A stretch of DNA of 6,254 nt from positions 13,047-19,300 of the forward strand of contig DAWS01000031.1 of the NCBI GenBank assembly GCA_002506025.1, given 5' to 3'. The translations under genes and the position numbers were made by a program. Source of the DNA: Euryarchaeota archaeon UBA111. GTDB taxonomy: Archaea; Thermoplasmatota; Poseidoniia; Poseidoniales; Poseidoniaceae. This document shows, in pieces, positions 5,499 to 6,254 of this stretch (within the stretch, counting starts at the first letter, position 1; each line of letters begins with the position of its first letter). The notes beneath the pieces were generated by a model that saw only the letters and a list, made by a program, of their open reading frames with translations, was not told the origin of the DNA and did not search any database.

Positions 5499-6254
5499 TT
5501 AACCATCATTTGCTTTGAAAACAGACTTACATGAAGGGCATCTTACGGAGCCATCATAAGACTCTGGTATTCGCAAACTCTGCGAGCAATCAGGGCAAGA
5601 AATTTCTATCTTCCCGTCTCCAATATCCTCAACTTCTTGTTCGTCATCTTCATCCATTGCTTCTTGTTCCAGCCCGACATCAAAACTCTGTGAGCAGTCT
5701 GGGCATCTAACTGAGCCTTGATAATTCTCTGGGACACGTAATTGCCGTGCACAAACTGGGCAAGCAATTTCAATTTTAATGTCAGATAACTGTAATTGCT
5801 GTGATTTTGCTGACTTTTTTGGCTCTCGCTTTTTCTTGGGTTTGTCTTCGCTGTTGCGGATTCTTATTATCAGTATGACCAAAGATGCGATGGCAAAGCC
5901 GGCAAAGATACCCGACCATGGGATAGTGAACTCGTTTGATTGTTTGGTAACAGAAATTGATGAAACAAAGGTTCTGTCTATTACTTGTGACTCTGTAGCA
6001 TAGTCCCACTTGCAATTCAACTTTACTTCATCTCCAGCCGGCCAGATAAAGTCAAATGAAATTGTTTCACTACCACCTGGCGTGATTTGTTTAGTGATTG
6101 ATTCATCGAGCTTGTAGCCATCCTTATCATACAAGATTACTTTGCCACTTGCTCCAGTCACAGTACCCTGGTTTTCCAATACTACTGAAACACTAGCAGA
6201 TCCGCCTGCTACCGGCCTGTTGGGTGTTGAAAGTGAGTTGAAAGTGAAACTATA
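5499..6254 (-). CDS. Membrane-anchored protein with outer CARDB/Ig-like segment and two cytoplasmic zinc ribbons, 5'-truncated
   Basis: The frame stays open to the right edge, so 251 C-terminal residues are seen and the true start is outside. The TTG at 6179 is an internal Leu codon. The visible N-terminal part (PVAGGSASVSVVLENQGTV, about 5940-6210) is beta-strand-like and resembles CARDB/APHP adhesion modules, in which a conserved N-x-G-turn follows V-x-V. A single transmembrane helix (5852-5924, GIFAGFAIASLVILIIRI) is followed by a KKKREPKK stop-transfer stretch, so the N-terminal part is outside and the rest cytoplasmic. Two zinc ribbons follow, each CPxC-15 residues-CPxC, separated by an acidic linker (GLEQEAMDEDDEQ). 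They resemble the MJ0042 zinc-finger type. The downstream neighbour, 32 bp away, is the DtxR-family regulator. The function is unknown; a membrane-linked metal, redox or protein-interaction role is conjecture. The zinc-ribbon and membrane assignments are firm, the CARDB assignment is tentative. Confidence 0.85.
   Translation of the reverse strand, partial: YSFTFNSLSTPNRPVAGGSASVSVVLENQGTVTGASGKVILYDKDGYKLDESITKQITPGGSETISFDFIWPAGDEVKLNCKWDYATESQVIDRTFVSSISVTKQSNEFTIPWSGIFAGFAIASLVILIIRIRNSEDKPKKKREPKKSAKSQQLQLSDIKIEIACPVCARQLRVPENYQGSVRCPDCSQSFDVGLEQEAMDEDDEQEVEDIGDGKIEISCPDCSQSLRIPESYDGSVRCPSCKSVFKANDG
5511..5612 (-). repeat. Zinc-ribbon repeat, copy 2 (C-terminal)
   Basis: It encodes KIEISCPDCSQS...VRCPSCKSVFKA, with four cysteines in two CPxC knuckles 15 residues apart. 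It is identical to copy 1 at 20 of 34 residues, and the DNA is also visibly similar, indicating internal duplication. Confidence 0.85.
5676..5777 (-). repeat. Zinc-ribbon repeat, copy 1 (membrane-proximal)
   Basis: It encodes KIEIACPVCARQ...VRCPDCSQSFDV, with the same CPxC-15-CPxC layout as copy 2 and the same shared core (P-E-x-Y-x-G-S-V-R-C-P). Both copies start with KIEI, so the repeat unit includes a beta strand before the first knuckle. Confidence 0.85.
5852..5924 (-). other. Transmembrane helix of the zinc-ribbon protein
   Basis: About 24 uncharged residues (from TIPWSGIF to LVILII), followed by RIRNSEDKPKKKR, mark one membrane span. The basic flank on the C-terminal side sets the zinc ribbons in the cytoplasm. 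Confidence 0.85.

Noticed and set aside
5779..6015. Overlapping + and - strand frames inside the zinc-ribbon protein gene
   Set aside because: Both lie within the transmembrane/beta coding region of the zinc-ribbon gene, have no recognisable features and are explained as shadow frames.
6177..6179. TTG as the start of the zinc-ribbon membrane protein
   Set aside because: The frame continues upstream to the window edge with plausible beta-strand sequence (PVAGGSASVSVV) that runs into this position, so the codon is an internal Leu.

Overview
The window is a compact, gene-dense piece of what is most likely an archaeal chromosome. Three things suggest this: a PdxS with an archaeal-style insertion of about 30 residues, an archaeal-type coiled-coil protein (COG1340-like), and a DtxR-type metalloregulator beside a membrane-anchored zinc-ribbon protein. 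I infer a marine, Thermoplasmata-like euryarchaeon (for example Marine Group II / Poseidoniales). That placement is an impression from gene content and was not computed.

Layout. The left edge (1-762, + strand) holds the C-terminal three quarters of pdxS, the synthase subunit of the DXP-independent vitamin B6 pathway. It converges, with only 3 bp between stop codons, on a run of six genes on the - strand that fills the rest of the window. In transcription order from the right these are: (1) the 3' part of a membrane protein with an outer Ig/CARDB-like segment, one transmembrane helix and two cytoplasmic zinc ribbons (5499-6254, runs off the right edge); (2) a full-length three-domain DtxR/IdeR-family regulator (4813-5466); (3) an unrecognised 530-residue membrane protein with about five transmembrane helices and a large predicted cytoplasmic domain (3181-4773); (4) a 334-residue coiled-coil protein with a basic tail (2125-3129); (5) an NDP-sugar pyrophosphorylase with a left-handed beta-helix tail (1035-2114); (6) an 80-residue tryptophan-rich small protein (766-1008). 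Gaps are 32, 39, 51, 10 and 26 bp, so the set could be one transcript or two overlapping ones.

Three of the - strand genes share a Shine-Dalgarno-like GGGT(G/C) or GGTG sequence exactly 5 nt before ATG. This fixes the sugar nucleotidyltransferase start at 2114 rather than at an upstream ATG that would overlap its neighbour.

How the genes work together is not obvious. PdxS makes PLP with PdxT (not in the window). The pyrophosphorylase makes an activated sugar for glycans. The regulator reads Fe/Mn. The zinc-ribbon protein, the five-helix protein and the coiled-coil protein look like cell-envelope or scaffold components. The points most worth a second look are the mixed DtxR/MntR metal site of the regulator, the regulator's placement between two uncharacterised membrane proteins, and the unrecognised five-helix protein itself. 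I saw no RNA genes, CRISPR arrays, insertion sequences or origins, and there is no gene-free stretch longer than about 50 bp.
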